Notes: generated by a model not told the origin, from the letters alone. Numbered from the stretch's first letter, positions 37,305-46,977 are shown. The stretch is DNA of 64,000 nucleotides from an uncultured Alphaproteobacteria bacterium (GCA_937873445.1 CALMWF010000040.1:1-64000), one strand, 5' to 3'. Program-made: numbers and translations.

Positions 37305-38268
37305 GGTCTTGCTCCTGTGCGGGGGATTTGAGGGCGGCCGCTGCGGCGGCCATGTCTTCGGCGCTTCCGACGGCCAGGGTGCGGGCATCGGGTGCGTTCT
37401 TTTTTGCGAGTCCGCTCAACACCTTGCCTGCCCCCAGTTCAACAAACACATCAACACCGCCCGCGGCCATGGCGGCCACGCATTCGCGCCAGCGCACCGT
37501 GCCGGTCACCTGCTCCACCAGCCGGGCGCGAATCTCCTGCGGGTCATTGATGGGGCTGGCCAGCACATTGGCCACCACCGGCACCACCGGGGGCTTCATC
37601 TCCACCTGGGCCAGCGCCTCGGCCATGACGGCGGCAGCAGGCCCCATGAGGGCACAGTGAAAGGGGGCGGAAACGGGCAGCAGAATGGCGCGCTTGGCGC
37701 CGCTCGCCTTGGCCATGTCGAGGGCGCGCTCCACCGCCGCGCGGTGGCCGGAGATGACCACCTGGCCGTCGCTGTTGTCATTGGCGGCCTGGCAGACCTG
37801 ACCCTGGGCGGCCTCGGCGGCCACCGCCGTGGCGGCGGCAAAATCGAGACCGAGCAGTGCCGCCATGGCCCCCACCCCCACCGGGGTGGCGGCCTGCATG
37901 GCCTTGCCGCGGGTCTTGAGCAGGCGGGCGGCATCGGCCAGCGCGAAGGTGCCGGCGGCGGCCAGGGCCGAATATTCGCCCAGCGAATGACCGGCGACGA
38001 AGGCTGCCGTATTGCCCACGGTGATGCCATGCTCGGCCTCCAGCGCCCGCAGTGCTGCCATGGACACGGCCATCAGGGCAGGCTGGGCATTTTCCGTCAG
38101 GGTCAGGTCGGCCTCGGGCCCCTCCCACATCAGGGCGGAAAGCTTCTGGCCCAGGGCGTCATCAACCTCGGCGAAGACAGCGCGGGCGGCGGGAAAGGCA
38201 TCCGCCAGGCTCTTGCCCATGCCGACGGACTGGCTGCCCTGTCCGGGGAAGGTGAAGGCTGTGGTCAT
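37297..38268 (-). CDS. fabD: malonyl-CoA:ACP transacylase
   Basis: A 323-residue transacylase loading malonyl onto ACP. It begins with FPGQGSQSVGMGK, and the nucleophilic Ser is residue 95 in the GHSLGEYS motif. A catalytic His is expected in SAPFHCALM. It is the first gene of the leftward run fabD-fabG-acpP-fabF-mltG-yicC-gmk and overlaps fabG by 8 bp. Divergent from the kinase-like gene with about 145 bp between. Confidence 0.96.
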   Translation of the reverse strand: MTTAFTFPGQGSQSVGMGKSLADAFPAARAVFAEVDDALGQKLSALMWEGPEADLTLTENAQPALMAVSMAALRALEAEHGITVGNTAAFVAGHSLGEYSALAAAGTFALADAARLLKTRGKAMQAATPVGVGAMAALLGLDFAAATAVAAEAAQGQVCQAANDNSDGQVVISGHRAAVERALDMAKASGAKRAILLPVSAPFHCALMGPAAAVMAEALAQVEMKPPVVPVVANVLASPINDPQEIRARLVEQVTGTVRWRECVAAMAAGGVDVFVELGAGKVLSGLAKKNAPDARTLAVGSAEDMAAAAAALKSPAQEQDHV

Positions 38269-38412
38269 GACGGCACCTCATTCAATGTCCGGTCACGAAC
38301 CATGACCGGGTGGCCCTGTCAAGCCTTGCACCGTGCCAATCCGGAACGGCCTGTTAACCCATCGTTAGAACTGCCTTTGTAGACCGGGGGAGAAGGTGAC
38401 CGGATTGCCATC

Positions 38413-40371
38413 ATGAAACATCTGTTGCTGGGCTGGGGACTGGTGGCCGCCGTGGCTTCGGGCATTGCGGCGGACACCTTCCGCAGCTCGGGTCAGGAAA
38501 TGAGCCGGGCACGGCAGGCCTTTGTGACCAATGCGGCGGCGGAAGCACGCCAGAACATGATTCCGCTGCACCAGGCCATGCGCACCATCAATGAGCAATT
38601 GATCGCGCTCACCACCCTGCCCTTCCTGCGCGCCAGGCACGATGGCCGGTTGCCGCTCAGCATGGCAGAACGGCTCTACCTGCATGAGCAGTTCAACGGT
38701 CTGGCGGCACGGGCACCGGTCAGTGCCCTGTATGTGACCACCGCCGGTTACCGGCACGACATGACCGATCCTGCCACCGGCAGGCGCTTTGAACCGGCCC
38801 TGGCCATCACCGCCGTCATCCTCAATCTCAATCAGCTGACCGAGGCGGCGCAGGCCAGAACAATTGCCACCGCCATGGCGGACAATGACCTGCCCGCCGC
38901 CGAAGGCCTGGTGATTGCCCAGCATGATCATTGGTTCAAGGCCACCTATCCCAAGCGCAGCCGGGTCAACGACCAGACGGTGCCGCTGCTGGCCGATGTG
39001 ATCCATGGTCCCACGGTGGAGCAGTCCTTTCTGACCGACCGCCCGGCGGAGGACGACCGGCTGGTATTCTCCTCGCCCTATTTTGCCCATGACGGCACCT
39101 ATGCCGGAATGATTTCGCTGGTGGTGAAGGAGGCCGCCCTGGCAACCCTGCTGCCGCCCGGTGACTACGCGGTGGTGAGCCCTGGCAACGGGGTCTTTGC
39201 CGGAACGCTCGGTGAAAACACGCTGGCATCATCCATGGAATTTGTTGCCTCGGCCCGGCGGGATCCGGCCCGGCTCTATTCCGAAGCCATTCCGCTGTTC
39301 CTGCCTGACAGCCGCCATGTCTGGTTCCTGTGGGCGGGCCAGCCCGACACTGCCTTCACAAACAGTGTTGCCGCCAGGGCCGTGGCGGCGGAACGCCGGC
39401 ACGCGCTGTCCACCATTGCTGCGGTGATGGCGGCGCTGCTGGCCTTCATCTGGCTGATTGAAAAAAACCTGCGCCAGAGCAAACACCTCAACGCCAGCCT
39501 CGCCGAGGCGCGCGACATCGCCGAAAAATCGAGCGCCGAGGCGGTGGAGGCGGCGGACCTGTTCAAGAGCCTCAACGACGATATTACCCGGCTTAACATC
39601 GAACTGTCGGACAAGGTGCAGGCCCTGGCCGAAGCCCAGGACAGAGGCACCCGGCACCATCAGATGACGGAACTGGGTACAATCATTGCCGCGGCGGCCG
39701 AGGCGCTGCGCAAACCGCTGACGGCGGTGGAAACCACGGTGCGGGCGCTGCGCCACACGCTTGCCGCCGCCGACAGGGCGGTGGTGCCCGAACTGGTGCA
39801 GGTTGATGACGGGTTGAGCCGCTGTCATGTCATGCTGTTTCAACTGCAGGATTATGCCAGCACCGCTGCACCCAAAACCGCCGCGGTTGATGTTGACCAG
39901 TGGCTGGCGGACTTTCTGACCGGCCAGGCCGAAGGCCTGCCGGAGGCGCTGGAACTGAACGGCAATCTCGATCTCGATGGCCGGACCGCCGCCATGGATG
40001 TCCAGCAGATGGGCCGGGCGCTGGCCAATGTGATCCGCAATGCCGCCGAGGCCATGACCGGGCGCGACGGCCGGGTGATGGCGCTGATGGCCGGGCGCAA
40101 GCCGCGCATTCATGTGACCACGGCGGCAACGGCGCGCGGCATTGAAATCATCGTCAATGACAACGGCCCCGGCATAGCGCCGGAAATCATCCAGAGAATC
40201 CGCGAGCCGCTGTTCACCACCAAGAGTTTTGGTGCAGGCCTGGGGCTGGCGGCGACGGACCGGATCATGGCGCTGCATGGCGGCGGCATGGAAATCGCCT
40301 CGGTGCGCGGCGCGGGGGCGCGGATCACGCTGTGGCTGCCGGACGCTGCGGCCCGGTGTCAGGCTGCCTGA
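38413..40371 (+). CDS. histidine-kinase-like membrane sensor lacking the phospho-acceptor histidine
   Basis: A 652-residue membrane protein. An N-terminal hydrophobic segment (about residues 4-20) and a second (about 333-352) frame a large extracytoplasmic region that resembles a Cache-type sensor. A coiled coil follows, then a HisKA-like helix and an HATPase domain with the N-box ANVIRNAAEAM, DNGPGIAPE and the G2 box FGAGLGLAATDRIM. In the HisKA position the canonical AHELRTPLT reads AAEALRKPLT, so the histidine is replaced by Glu430 and the following Glu by Ala. The ATP-binding site looks complete. No response regulator lies beside it. It may be a pseudokinase, or phosphorylate elsewhere. 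Confidence 0.75.
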   Translation: MKHLLLGWGLVAAVASGIAADTFRSSGQEMSRARQAFVTNAAAEARQNMIPLHQAMRTINEQLIALTTLPFLRARHDGRLPLSMAERLYLHEQFNGLAARAPVSALYVTTAGYRHDMTDPATGRRFEPALAITAVILNLNQLTEAAQARTIATAMADNDLPAAEGLVIAQHDHWFKATYPKRSRVNDQTVPLLADVIHGPTVEQSFLTDRPAEDDRLVFSSPYFAHDGTYAGMISLVVKEAALATLLPPGDYAVVSPGNGVFAGTLGENTLASSMEFVASARRDPARLYSEAIPLFLPDSRHVWFLWAGQPDTAFTNSVAARAVAAERRHALSTIAAVMAALLAFIWLIEKNLRQSKHLNASLAEARDIAEKSSAEAVEAADLFKSLNDDITRLNIELSDKVQALAEAQDRGTRHHQMTELGTIIAAAAEALRKPLTAVETTVRALRHTLAAADRAVVPELVQVDDGLSRCHVMLFQLQDYASTAAPKTAAVDVDQWLADFLTGQAEGLPEALELNGNLDLDGRTAAMDVQQMGRALANVIRNAAEAMTGRDGRVMALMAGRKPRIHVTTAATARGIEIIVNDNGPGIAPEIIQRIREPLFTTKSFGAGLGLAATDRIMALHGGGMEIASVRGAGARITLWLPDAAARCQAA

Positions 40372-40842
40372 TCAGCCACGGGCTGCGAAGGTGGTGAGAT
40401 CGGCCTGCTCCATGACCAGCAACTGGTCGTCGGCCTTGTGGGCAAAGCCCAGCCGCCGGTAAAAGCGCAGGGCGCCGTCATTGGCGTGATCCACCTCCAG
40501 CTTGATGAAGGTTAGGCCGCGCGCCAGCCCGGCTGCCGCCACATGGGCCAGAAGCCTTTGGCCCAGGCCGCGCGAGCGCGCCTTGCTGTCAACAAACAGA
40601 TCAACCACATAGAGGCCGCGCTGGTTGCGCCAGGTGGAAAAGGTGTCGAGGGTGAGGCAGGCCGCCAGCACTTCTTCTGCGGCGGCGGCAACCGTCACGC
40701 TGACCAGATCGGCAGCGGCCTGCAGCCCGGCCCCGGTCAGTTTCGGCACCGTGGCATGGCCCGTGTCGGCGGCGAGGCGGCGCACCATCAGGGCCACGGT
40801 TTCGGCCTCATCGGCGCGCATGGCACGGAAGGTGACGGTCAT
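40372..40842 (-). CDS. GNAT-family N-acetyltransferase
   Basis: A 156-residue acetyltransferase of the GCN5 fold. The acetyl-CoA pyrophosphate loop appears as SKARSRGLGQRLL near residue 90, and the C-terminal NDGALRFYRRLGF block is typical. The acceptor substrate cannot be deduced. Its ATG overlaps the stop codon of the deacetylase gene upstream (ATGA at 40839-40842), so the two are likely translated together. It converges with the kinase-like gene, whose stop lies 1 bp away. Confidence 0.85.
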   Translation of the reverse strand: MTVTFRAMRADEAETVALMVRRLAADTGHATVPKLTGAGLQAAADLVSVTVAAAAEEVLAACLTLDTFSTWRNQRGLYVVDLFVDSKARSRGLGQRLLAHVAAAGLARGLTFIKLEVDHANDGALRFYRRLGFAHKADDQLLVMEQADLTTFAARG

Positions 40843-41870
40843 GCCAGCGCGCCGCCGAGAAGGCTGGCCAGATTGGGGCCGAGGCTGGCGGAGGGATAGC
40901 CGCCCTCCTGCACCCAGAGGGTGGGCCGTTTCAGCGCCGCAATGGCGCGGCCCAGTGCGGCAAATTCCGGAGTGGCGATGGTGAAGGCCTGAAACGGATC
41001 ATCAACCGCCGTGTCGAGGCCGGTGGCCACCACCAGCACATCCGCGCTGAAATCGCTGATGCGCCTCAGCGCCCCGTCAAGGGCGGCGAGATAGGCGGCA
41101 ATGCCGGTGCCGCGCGGCAGCGGCAGGTTGAGGTTGAAGCCCTCGCCCTCACCGGCGCCGCGTTCACCCGCATGGCCCCAGAAGAAGGGATAGAAGCGCA
41201 GGGGGTCGCAATGCAGCGACACGGTGAGCACATCGGCGCGGTCATAGAAGATGGCCTCGGTGCCGTTGCCGTGGTGCACGTCAATATCGAGGATGGCGGC
41301 GCGCCTGCCGGCCCGCGTCAGGGCCTCGGCGGCCAGCGCGGCATTGTTGAAATAGCAGAAGCCCGCCGCCATGTCGGAACTGGCATGGTGGCCCGGCGGA
41401 CGGCACAGGGCATAGACCTGCCGCTCGCCCTGCATGACAAGGCCCGCCCCGTGGAGAGCGGTTGAGGCCGAGGCCAGTGCGGCGGCAAGCGTCTCATCCA
41501 TCATGGGGCACGAGCCATCGCCCATGTGCCAGCCCACCTGCCCCACCACGCCATCGGGATAGGAGACCGGCGCCAGGCCGGGGCGGCCCATGGCAAAGAC
41601 ATTGGGGGCGGGATAGTCCGAGGCATTGGGAATGTGGCGCCAGCGTTCCAGCAGGGTGGAGAGAAAATCCAGATAACGCGGGGTGTGCACCGTGGTGAGG
41701 GCGGCCGGGGCCACCGGATCCGGGGCCACCACCGGCAGACCCAGGCGGGCCACGCCGGACAGCAGCATGTCCACGCGTTCCGGCCGTTCCGGAATGGGCT
41801 GGGGCCTGCCCGCCACAATGAAATGACTGGGCGCGTGACGGCGCTGGATATCGTCGAAAACACAGATCAT
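40839..41870 (-). CDS. histone-deacetylase-family amidohydrolase
   Basis: A 343-residue zinc-dependent deacetylase of the HDAC/acetylpolyamine amidohydrolase superfamily. The active site shows PPGHHAS (tandem His), the zinc ligands in DIDVHHGNG, and GLDTAVDDP with a further Asp. Bacterial members deacetylate acetylpolyamines, acetoin-related or protein substrates; which one cannot be told. The ATG at 41870 is preferred to a TTG at 41897. It is co-translated with a GNAT acetyltransferase and divergent from an aminotransferase, hinting at amine or polyamine turnover. Confidence 0.88.
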   Translation of the reverse strand: MICVFDDIQRRHAPSHFIVAGRPQPIPERPERVDMLLSGVARLGLPVVAPDPVAPAALTTVHTPRYLDFLSTLLERWRHIPNASDYPAPNVFAMGRPGLAPVSYPDGVVGQVGWHMGDGSCPMMDETLAAALASASTALHGAGLVMQGERQVYALCRPPGHHASSDMAAGFCYFNNAALAAEALTRAGRRAAILDIDVHHGNGTEAIFYDRADVLTVSLHCDPLRFYPFFWGHAGERGAGEGEGFNLNLPLPRGTGIAAYLAALDGALRRISDFSADVLVVATGLDTAVDDPFQAFTIATPEFAALGRAIAALKRPTLWVQEGGYPSASLGPNLASLLGGALA

Positions 41871-41936
41871 GGGGGCACTCGCTTTGCCGGGCGACAAAGG
41901 ATAGGCTGGCCGTCTCTGCTTTGGAACCCCCCGCCC

Positions 41937-43277
41937 ATGACCTCCGCATCCGCCGTTTCCGTCGCCGCGCCGCAGCTTCCCAAGGTGACATGGGCCAGGG
42001 GTTCATATCTGCATGATGCCAGCGGCAAGACCTATATCGACGGCTCCGGCGGTCCCGCCGTCTATTGCATCGGCCACGGCAATGGCGAAGTGAATCAGGC
42101 GATCAAGGACCAACTGGACCGCATTGCCCATGGCTATCGCTACAATTTCACCACCGACGCGCTGGAGGAAATGACCGCCATCATCGGGGCGCGCTGCGGC
42201 GGCAGCCTCAAGCACATGGTGTTTGTGACCGGTGGCTCGGAGGCGGTGGAAAGCTGCCTCAAGCTTGCCCTGCAATATCAGACCGCCATTGGCCAGATGG
42301 CGCGCCGCCGCTTCATTGCCCGGCAGCGGAGCTGGCACGGCAACACGCTGGGCGCCCTGTCGGTGTCGGACTTTCAGGAACGGCAATGGGCCTTCGCGGG
42401 GGCGCTGCTGCCGGCGGTGCGGATTCCCGCCGCCAATGCCTATCGGCCCCCGGCCGGAGCCTTAACACCCGAGGAGGCGGGCGCGGCGGCGGCGCGCGAT
42501 CTGGAGGAGGCCATTCTGCGCGAAGGCCCGGACACACTGGCCGGGTTCATCTTCGAGCCGGTGGTGGGGGCGGCGGGGGCCTGCGTGCCGGCGCCACCGG
42601 GCTATGCCAGGCGGGTGCGGGCCATCTGCGACCGGCATGGCCTGGTGATGATTGCCGATGAGGTGATGTGCGGGGCCGGGCGCTGCGGCACCTGGCGGGC
42701 GCTGGAACAGGACGGGGTGGAACCCGATGTCATGGCCATCGCCAAGGGGCTGGCCGGGGGCTATCTGCCGCTTGGTGCGGCGGTTTATGGCAAGCGCGTG
42801 CAGGAGGTCATCATGGCGGCCCATGGCGGCCCCATGACCGGCCACACCTTCACCGGCCACACGGCGGCCTGTGCGGCGGGGGTGGCGGTGCAGACCATTG
42901 TGGCGCGCGAGGGGCTGGTGGCGCGGGTGGCAGCCAATGAGGCGAAGCTCAAGGCGATGATTGCCGAGGCGCTTTCCGGCGTGGAGGCGGTGGGCGATAT
43001 TCGCGGCCGCGGCCACTTCATCGCCACCGAACTGGTGGCTGACGGAGGACACAAGACGCCGTTTGCCGCCGAGCGCAAGCTCTATCTGAAGATCAGGGCG
43101 CAAACCCTTGAAAACGGACTCATTTGCTATCCCGTGGGCGGCATTGTCGATGGCAGCAATGGCGATGCGGTGATCCTGGCCCCGCCCTATAATGCGAGCG
43201 ATGCCGAGCTTGCCGAGATCGTGGACAAAATGGCGAAGAGCGTGCGTCAGGTGTTGCGTGCCGAGGGGCTGGCCTGA
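41937..43277 (+). CDS. class III pyridoxal-phosphate aminotransferase
   Basis: A 446-residue omega-type aminotransferase. The PLP lysine is Lys270 in the AIAKGLAGGYLPLGA motif, and DEVMCGAGRCG holds the Asp that contacts the PLP nitrogen. VTGGSEAVESCLKLA is the family's phosphate-binding part. Family members act on omega-amino acids, diamines or polyamine derivatives; the exact substrate is unknown. It is divergent from the deacetylase gene with 66 bp between starts, and ends right against epmA on the opposite strand. Confidence 0.88.
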   Translation: MTSASAVSVAAPQLPKVTWARGSYLHDASGKTYIDGSGGPAVYCIGHGNGEVNQAIKDQLDRIAHGYRYNFTTDALEEMTAIIGARCGGSLKHMVFVTGGSEAVESCLKLALQYQTAIGQMARRRFIARQRSWHGNTLGALSVSDFQERQWAFAGALLPAVRIPAANAYRPPAGALTPEEAGAAAARDLEEAILREGPDTLAGFIFEPVVGAAGACVPAPPGYARRVRAICDRHGLVMIADEVMCGAGRCGTWRALEQDGVEPDVMAIAKGLAGGYLPLGAAVYGKRVQEVIMAAHGGPMTGHTFTGHTAACAAGVAVQTIVAREGLVARVAANEAKLKAMIAEALSGVEAVGDIRGRGHFIATELVADGGHKTPFAAERKLYLKIRAQTLENGLICYPVGGIVDGSNGDAVILAPPYNASDAELAEIVDKMAKSVRQVLRAEGLA

Positions 43278-44309
43278 TCAGGCCGGGGGCGTCCATAATA
43301 TCTGGTCGATGCGGGTGGCGCCGGTGGCCAGCATGATGACACGGTCGAGGCCGAGGGCAACGCCGGAAGCCTCCGGCATCAGCGCCAGGGCGGCAAGAAA
43401 ATCCTCATCCAGCGGATAGCGCTCGCCATAGAGTTTCTGCTTCAGCGCCATGTCGGCCTCAAAGCGGCGGCGCTGTTCCACCGGATCGGTCAGCTCGCCG
43501 AAGCCGTTGGCCAGTTCCACGCCGCAGGCATAAAGCTCGAAGCGCTCGGCCACGCGCGGGTCATCCGGTGACACGCGGGCCAGCGCTGCCTCGCAGGCGG
43601 GATAGTCGTAAAGCACGGTGATGCGGCCAGTGCCGAGATGGGGCTCCACCCTCTCCACCAGGATGCGGCTGAAGATGTCGGACCAGCTTTCACCCGCGCC
43701 AAAGGCAACGGGCGACTGTGCCGCCAATGCGGCGCGGTCGGGGCGGTTGCCGTCGAGGGTTGCCAGCAGGTCCACACCGGCAAACTCCTGAAACGCTTCG
43801 GCCACGGTGAGCCATTGGGCATCGGCCTGCGGTTCCGCCGCCCTGCCCCTCCATTCAATGGTCTGGCGCCCGGTGGTGGCGCAGGCCAGCCGCAGCAGCG
43901 CCAGCGTGTCAGCAATGATCTGACGGTAGGGGGCACGCGCCCGATACCATTCCAGCATGGTGAATTCCGGCGCATGGGTCAGGGTGCGCTCACGGTTGCG
44001 GAACACATGGGCGAGCGAGAAGATCCTCTCCTCACCCGCCGCCAGCAGTTTCTTGCAGGCAAATTCCGGCGAGGTGTGGAGATAGCGCGTGGTGCCCGCG
44101 CCGTCGGGGCCGATCAGTTGCGTGGCAAAGGCATGGAGGTGGGTTTCGTTGCCCGGCGAGACCACCAGCGCGCCGCAATCCACCTCGATGAAGCCCTCGG
44201 CCTCAAACCAGTTGCGCAGGGCCTGCACAATGCGGTTGCGGGCCAGCAGAAGGGGCCGCCGGTCGGCGTGGCGGTGGGGCGTAAACCATGGCGAATCAGG
44301 GGCTGTCAC
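43278..44309 (-). CDS. epmA: EF-P lysine lysyltransferase (EpmA/GenX/PoxA)
   Basis: A lysyl-tRNA-synthetase-like protein of about 343 residues without the tRNA anticodon domain. Class II synthetase motifs are visible as [22 protein letters not shown] (motif 2) and [16 protein letters not shown] (motif 3). It attaches beta-lysine to the conserved lysine of EF-P, needed for efficient translation of polyproline. No good ATG is present; GTG 44309 gives a start close to the family's, and GTG 44336 or TTG 44339 remain possible. Divergent from efp. Confidence 0.88.
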   Translation of the reverse strand: MTAPDSPWFTPHRHADRRPLLLARNRIVQALRNWFEAEGFIEVDCGALVVSPGNETHLHAFATQLIGPDGAGTTRYLHTSPEFACKKLLAAGEERIFSLAHVFRNRERTLTHAPEFTMLEWYRARAPYRQIIADTLALLRLACATTGRQTIEWRGRAAEPQADAQWLTVAEAFQEFAGVDLLATLDGNRPDRAALAAQSPVAFGAGESWSDIFSRILVERVEPHLGTGRITVLYDYPACEAALARVSPDDPRVAERFELYACGVELANGFGELTDPVEQRRRFEADMALKQKLYGERYPLDEDFLAALALMPEASGVALGLDRVIMLATGATRIDQILWTPPA

Positions 44310-44394
44310 GGCGTTTCTCTGGGGGGTTGGCTTCACCAATCCGGGCTGCTATTACGCCCGCCAACCATCAATCGCAAATCGGAAAGACGACTTC

Positions 44395-44967
44395 ATGGTC
44401 AAGGTAATCGCCAGCGCCGTGCGCAAAGGCAATGTGATCGAACACGAGGACGGCAAGCTCTATGTGGTGCTGAAGGCCGAGTCCATGCATCCGGGCAAAG
44501 GCACGCCCACCACCACCATCGACATGCGCCGCATTTCGGACGGGGTGAAGACGGTGGTGCGCTACAAGACCACCGACGCCATGGAGCGGGCCTTCGTGGA
44601 AACCATCATGCACACCTATCTCTATCAGGATGGTGAGATGTATGTGTTCATGAACCCCGAAAGCTTCGAGCAGATTTCGCTCAACGGCGACATGCTGGGC
44701 GACAGTGCCCCCTTCCTGCAGGAGGGCATGGAATGCCAGATCGCCATGTTCAACGGCTCGCCCATCTCCATTGAAATTCCGCAGCGCGTGACGCTGGAGA
44801 TCACCGAGACGGAACCGGCCATCAAGAACCAGACGGCGTCGTCGTCGTTCAAGCCCGCCCTGCTGTCCAACGGCGTGCGCACCATGGTGCCGCCGCATGT
44901 GACCTCGGGCACCCGCATTGTGGTGGATACCTCCGACGGATCCTATGTGGAACGCGCCAAGGACTGA
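44395..44967 (+). CDS. efp: elongation factor P
   Basis: A 190-residue EF-P, which binds the ribosome between P and E sites and relieves stalling at polyproline. The modification loop is HPGKGTPT with Lys35, the EpmA target lysine. The second and third OB-like domains are complete, ending [21 protein letters not shown]-like, of normal length. ATG 44395 is fixed by homology; longer in-frame starts run through the epmA upstream region. A strong hairpin follows the stop. Confidence 0.97.
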   Translation: MVKVIASAVRKGNVIEHEDGKLYVVLKAESMHPGKGTPTTTIDMRRISDGVKTVVRYKTTDAMERAFVETIMHTYLYQDGEMYVFMNPESFEQISLNGDMLGDSAPFLQEGMECQIAMFNGSPISIEIPQRVTLEITETEPAIKNQTASSSFKPALLSNGVRTMVPPHVTSGTRIVVDTSDGSYVERAKD

Positions 44968-44993
44968 AGTGATTTTCCAGTGATGGAGTGAGG

Positions 44994-45019
44994 CGGCGGG
45001 GTCAAGGCCCCGCCGTTTT
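44994..45019 (+). terminator. intrinsic terminator after efp
   Basis: Arms CGGCGGGG (44994-45001) and CCCCGCCG (45008-45015) pair perfectly over 8 bp with a 6-base loop and are followed by TTTT. It lies 26 bp after efp and touches the 3' end of the convergent methyltransferase gene. Confidence 0.8.
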
Positions 45020-46218
45020 CATGCGCGCTGGAAGACGGCCACGGTTTCAAGGTGCGGCGACCACAGGAACTGGTCCACCGGCGTTACCGCTTTGAAGCGA
45101 TAGCCGCCCTCGGCCAGAATGGTGGCATCGCGGGCAAAGCTAGTGGGATCGCAGGACACCGCCACCACGGTCTTGACCGTTGACCGGGCCAGCGCCCTGG
45201 CCTGGGATTCGGCCCCGGCGCGCGGCGGGTCAAAGACCACGGCGTCAAAGCCCTTCAGCTCCGATGGCACCAGCGGCGTGGTGAAGAGATCGCGGGTTTC
45301 CAGCTTCACCGGCTTCAGCCCCTGGGCGCCCTTCAGCGCCGCATCAAGGCTTGCCATGGCGTCCCGGTCGCTGTCCACCGCCAGAACCCTGGCCTTCTCG
45401 GCCAGCCTGAGGGTGAAGGGTCCGATGCCGCAGAACAGGTCGGCCACATGTTTGGCCTTGCCCACCCCCTCCAGCACCAGCCGGGCCAGTTCCTGCTCGC
45501 CCATGGCGGTGGCCTGCAGGAAGGAGCGCATGGGCAGCGGCACCTCAACCGTGCCCATGGTGACAAGGGGCTTTGCCGCCCCGGCCGCCAGATCGCCGTT
45601 GACGCTGAGCCGGGCGAGGGAAAAGCGGTGAAGAATTTCCGGCGCGCGATGAAGATGCGGGTCGGCCTTCAGCCGCTCCGCCTTGACGCTCACATCAAGG
45701 CCGTTGTCGGCCGCCGTCACCGCCACATCACAATCGCCGAACAGTTCGCCGCAGGCGGCGGCAATGGCCGTGGCCTCCTGCAAGGCGGGCACCACGATGG
45801 GGCATCGGCCAATGGGGCAGAGGTCATGGGTGCGCGCCGCCATGAAGCCCGCCTGCCAGCGGCCGTCGATCCTGCGGACATGGAGCGAAACACGGCGGCG
45901 GCCCGCGCCATGGGCATCCAGCAGTTCGGCCACGGTCGGTTCAATGCCGCGCGCATCCAGCGCCTTCACCAGCAGCTTGCGCTTCCAGTAGCGGTAGCGC
46001 TCGCGGTCCCAGTGTTGCAGGGCACAGCCGCCACAGGCGGCAAAATAGGGGCAGACGGGAACCACCCGGTCAGGCGAAGGGGTGAGAATTTCCGGGGCCT
46101 TGCCGTCGTCAAGGCGCACCACTTCTCCCGGCAGCGTCTTGGGAACGGCGAATGCCCGCCCTTCCCGCTCGGCCAGTCCATCGCCGCGGTGGCCGATGGA
46201 CCGGATGGTCAACTCCAT
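45019..46218 (-). CDS. RumA-type RNA (uracil-5-)-methyltransferase
   Basis: A 399-residue SAM-dependent methyltransferase. A TRAM-like N-terminal domain (SIGHRGDGLAEREG) is followed by a cysteine set CPYFAACGGC for an iron-sulfur cluster, then the class I fold (VADLFCGIGPFTL) and the FDPPRAGA and SCDPTSFARD motifs with the catalytic Cys. It likely makes m5U in rRNA; RlmD and other family members cannot be separated here. The ATG at 46218 has a GGAG upstream and follows the thiamine pyrophosphokinase stop by 4 bp, so the two share a transcript. Confidence 0.88.
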   Translation of the reverse strand: MELTIRSIGHRGDGLAEREGRAFAVPKTLPGEVVRLDDGKAPEILTPSPDRVVPVCPYFAACGGCALQHWDRERYRYWKRKLLVKALDARGIEPTVAELLDAHGAGRRRVSLHVRRIDGRWQAGFMAARTHDLCPIGRCPIVVPALQEATAIAAACGELFGDCDVAVTAADNGLDVSVKAERLKADPHLHRAPEILHRFSLARLSVNGDLAAGAAKPLVTMGTVEVPLPMRSFLQATAMGEQELARLVLEGVGKAKHVADLFCGIGPFTLRLAEKARVLAVDSDRDAMASLDAALKGAQGLKPVKLETRDLFTTPLVPSELKGFDAVVFDPPRAGAESQARALARSTVKTVVAVSCDPTSFARDATILAEGGYRFKAVTPVDQFLWSPHLETVAVFQRA

Positions 46219-46222
46219 GATG

Positions 46223-46861
46223 TTACTCCGAACCCTGGTCCGGATAGATAAACACAAGAGCCTCCCCCGCCTCAAGGGCCAGGCTGGCCCCCGCCCCGGC
46301 CACATTGGAGAGGGTGAGGGTCTGGCCCAGGGCCACGCTGCGGCGCTTCAGCGGATATTGGGCATTGGTGATGGTGAGGCCCTTGAGATCGGTGAGCGGC
46401 ACAAGGCTGAAGCGGGCGCCGTCGGGAATGTCCGCGAAGTCTGCCCCACCACCGAGAAGGTGAGCTTCCTCGCTGCCGGAGGTGAGCAGGCAGGTGATGC
46501 CGCGGCGGGCCAGGGCACGGGCCATGCCGATATGGGCCGCCACATGGTCGGCCGCTCCGCCCAGCGCCCCCACCAGAAGGAGACGATCAGCCCCTGCCGC
46601 CACCGCCTCGGTGATGGCCAGTTCGCCGTCGCTGGCGTCCTTGGCGCGCGGAAACGAGCGGCGCGGCACATGCCGGTAATCGAGCACCAGTTCGGAGCCG
46701 GCGGAATCGAAATCACCGAGCCACAGTTCCGGCGTGAGATGAAGCGCCTCGGCATGCACCATGCCCTGATCGGCAGCAATGACGCGCGCGCCTGCCAATT
46801 GGCTGGCAAGGCGCGGGGTGGGCGTCACCGGCCCGCCGAGCAGAATGGCAAAGCTGGGCAT
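46223..46861 (-). CDS. thiN: thiamine pyrophosphokinase
   Basis: A 212-residue enzyme converting thiamine and ATP to thiamine pyrophosphate. Family features seen are GARVIAADQG near residue 29, WLGDFDSAG, and KDASDGELAI, with GALGGAADHVAAHI carrying the metal and phosphate ligands. The TPK C-terminal domain segment LTDLKGLTITNAQYPL is also there. It starts about 300 bp from the thiB gene on the other strand and its product would trap thiamine imported by ThiBPQ. Its mRNA does not carry the riboswitch. Confidence 0.88.
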   Translation of the reverse strand: MPSFAILLGGPVTPTPRLASQLAGARVIAADQGMVHAEALHLTPELWLGDFDSAGSELVLDYRHVPRRSFPRAKDASDGELAITEAVAAGADRLLLVGALGGAADHVAAHIGMARALARRGITCLLTSGSEEAHLLGGGADFADIPDGARFSLVPLTDLKGLTITNAQYPLKRRSVALGQTLTLSNVAGAGASLALEAGEALVFIYPDQGSE

Positions 46862-46977
46862 TGCGTCCCCTTCCGTTTCCTGTTGAGTCTAGCTTTGGCG
46901 GCGATGTGCGGCAAATAAAAGACGGAAGAGCGGGGCCGCGACGGCCGCTGTGTCACGGACATGTGGTTCTGAGGCGC

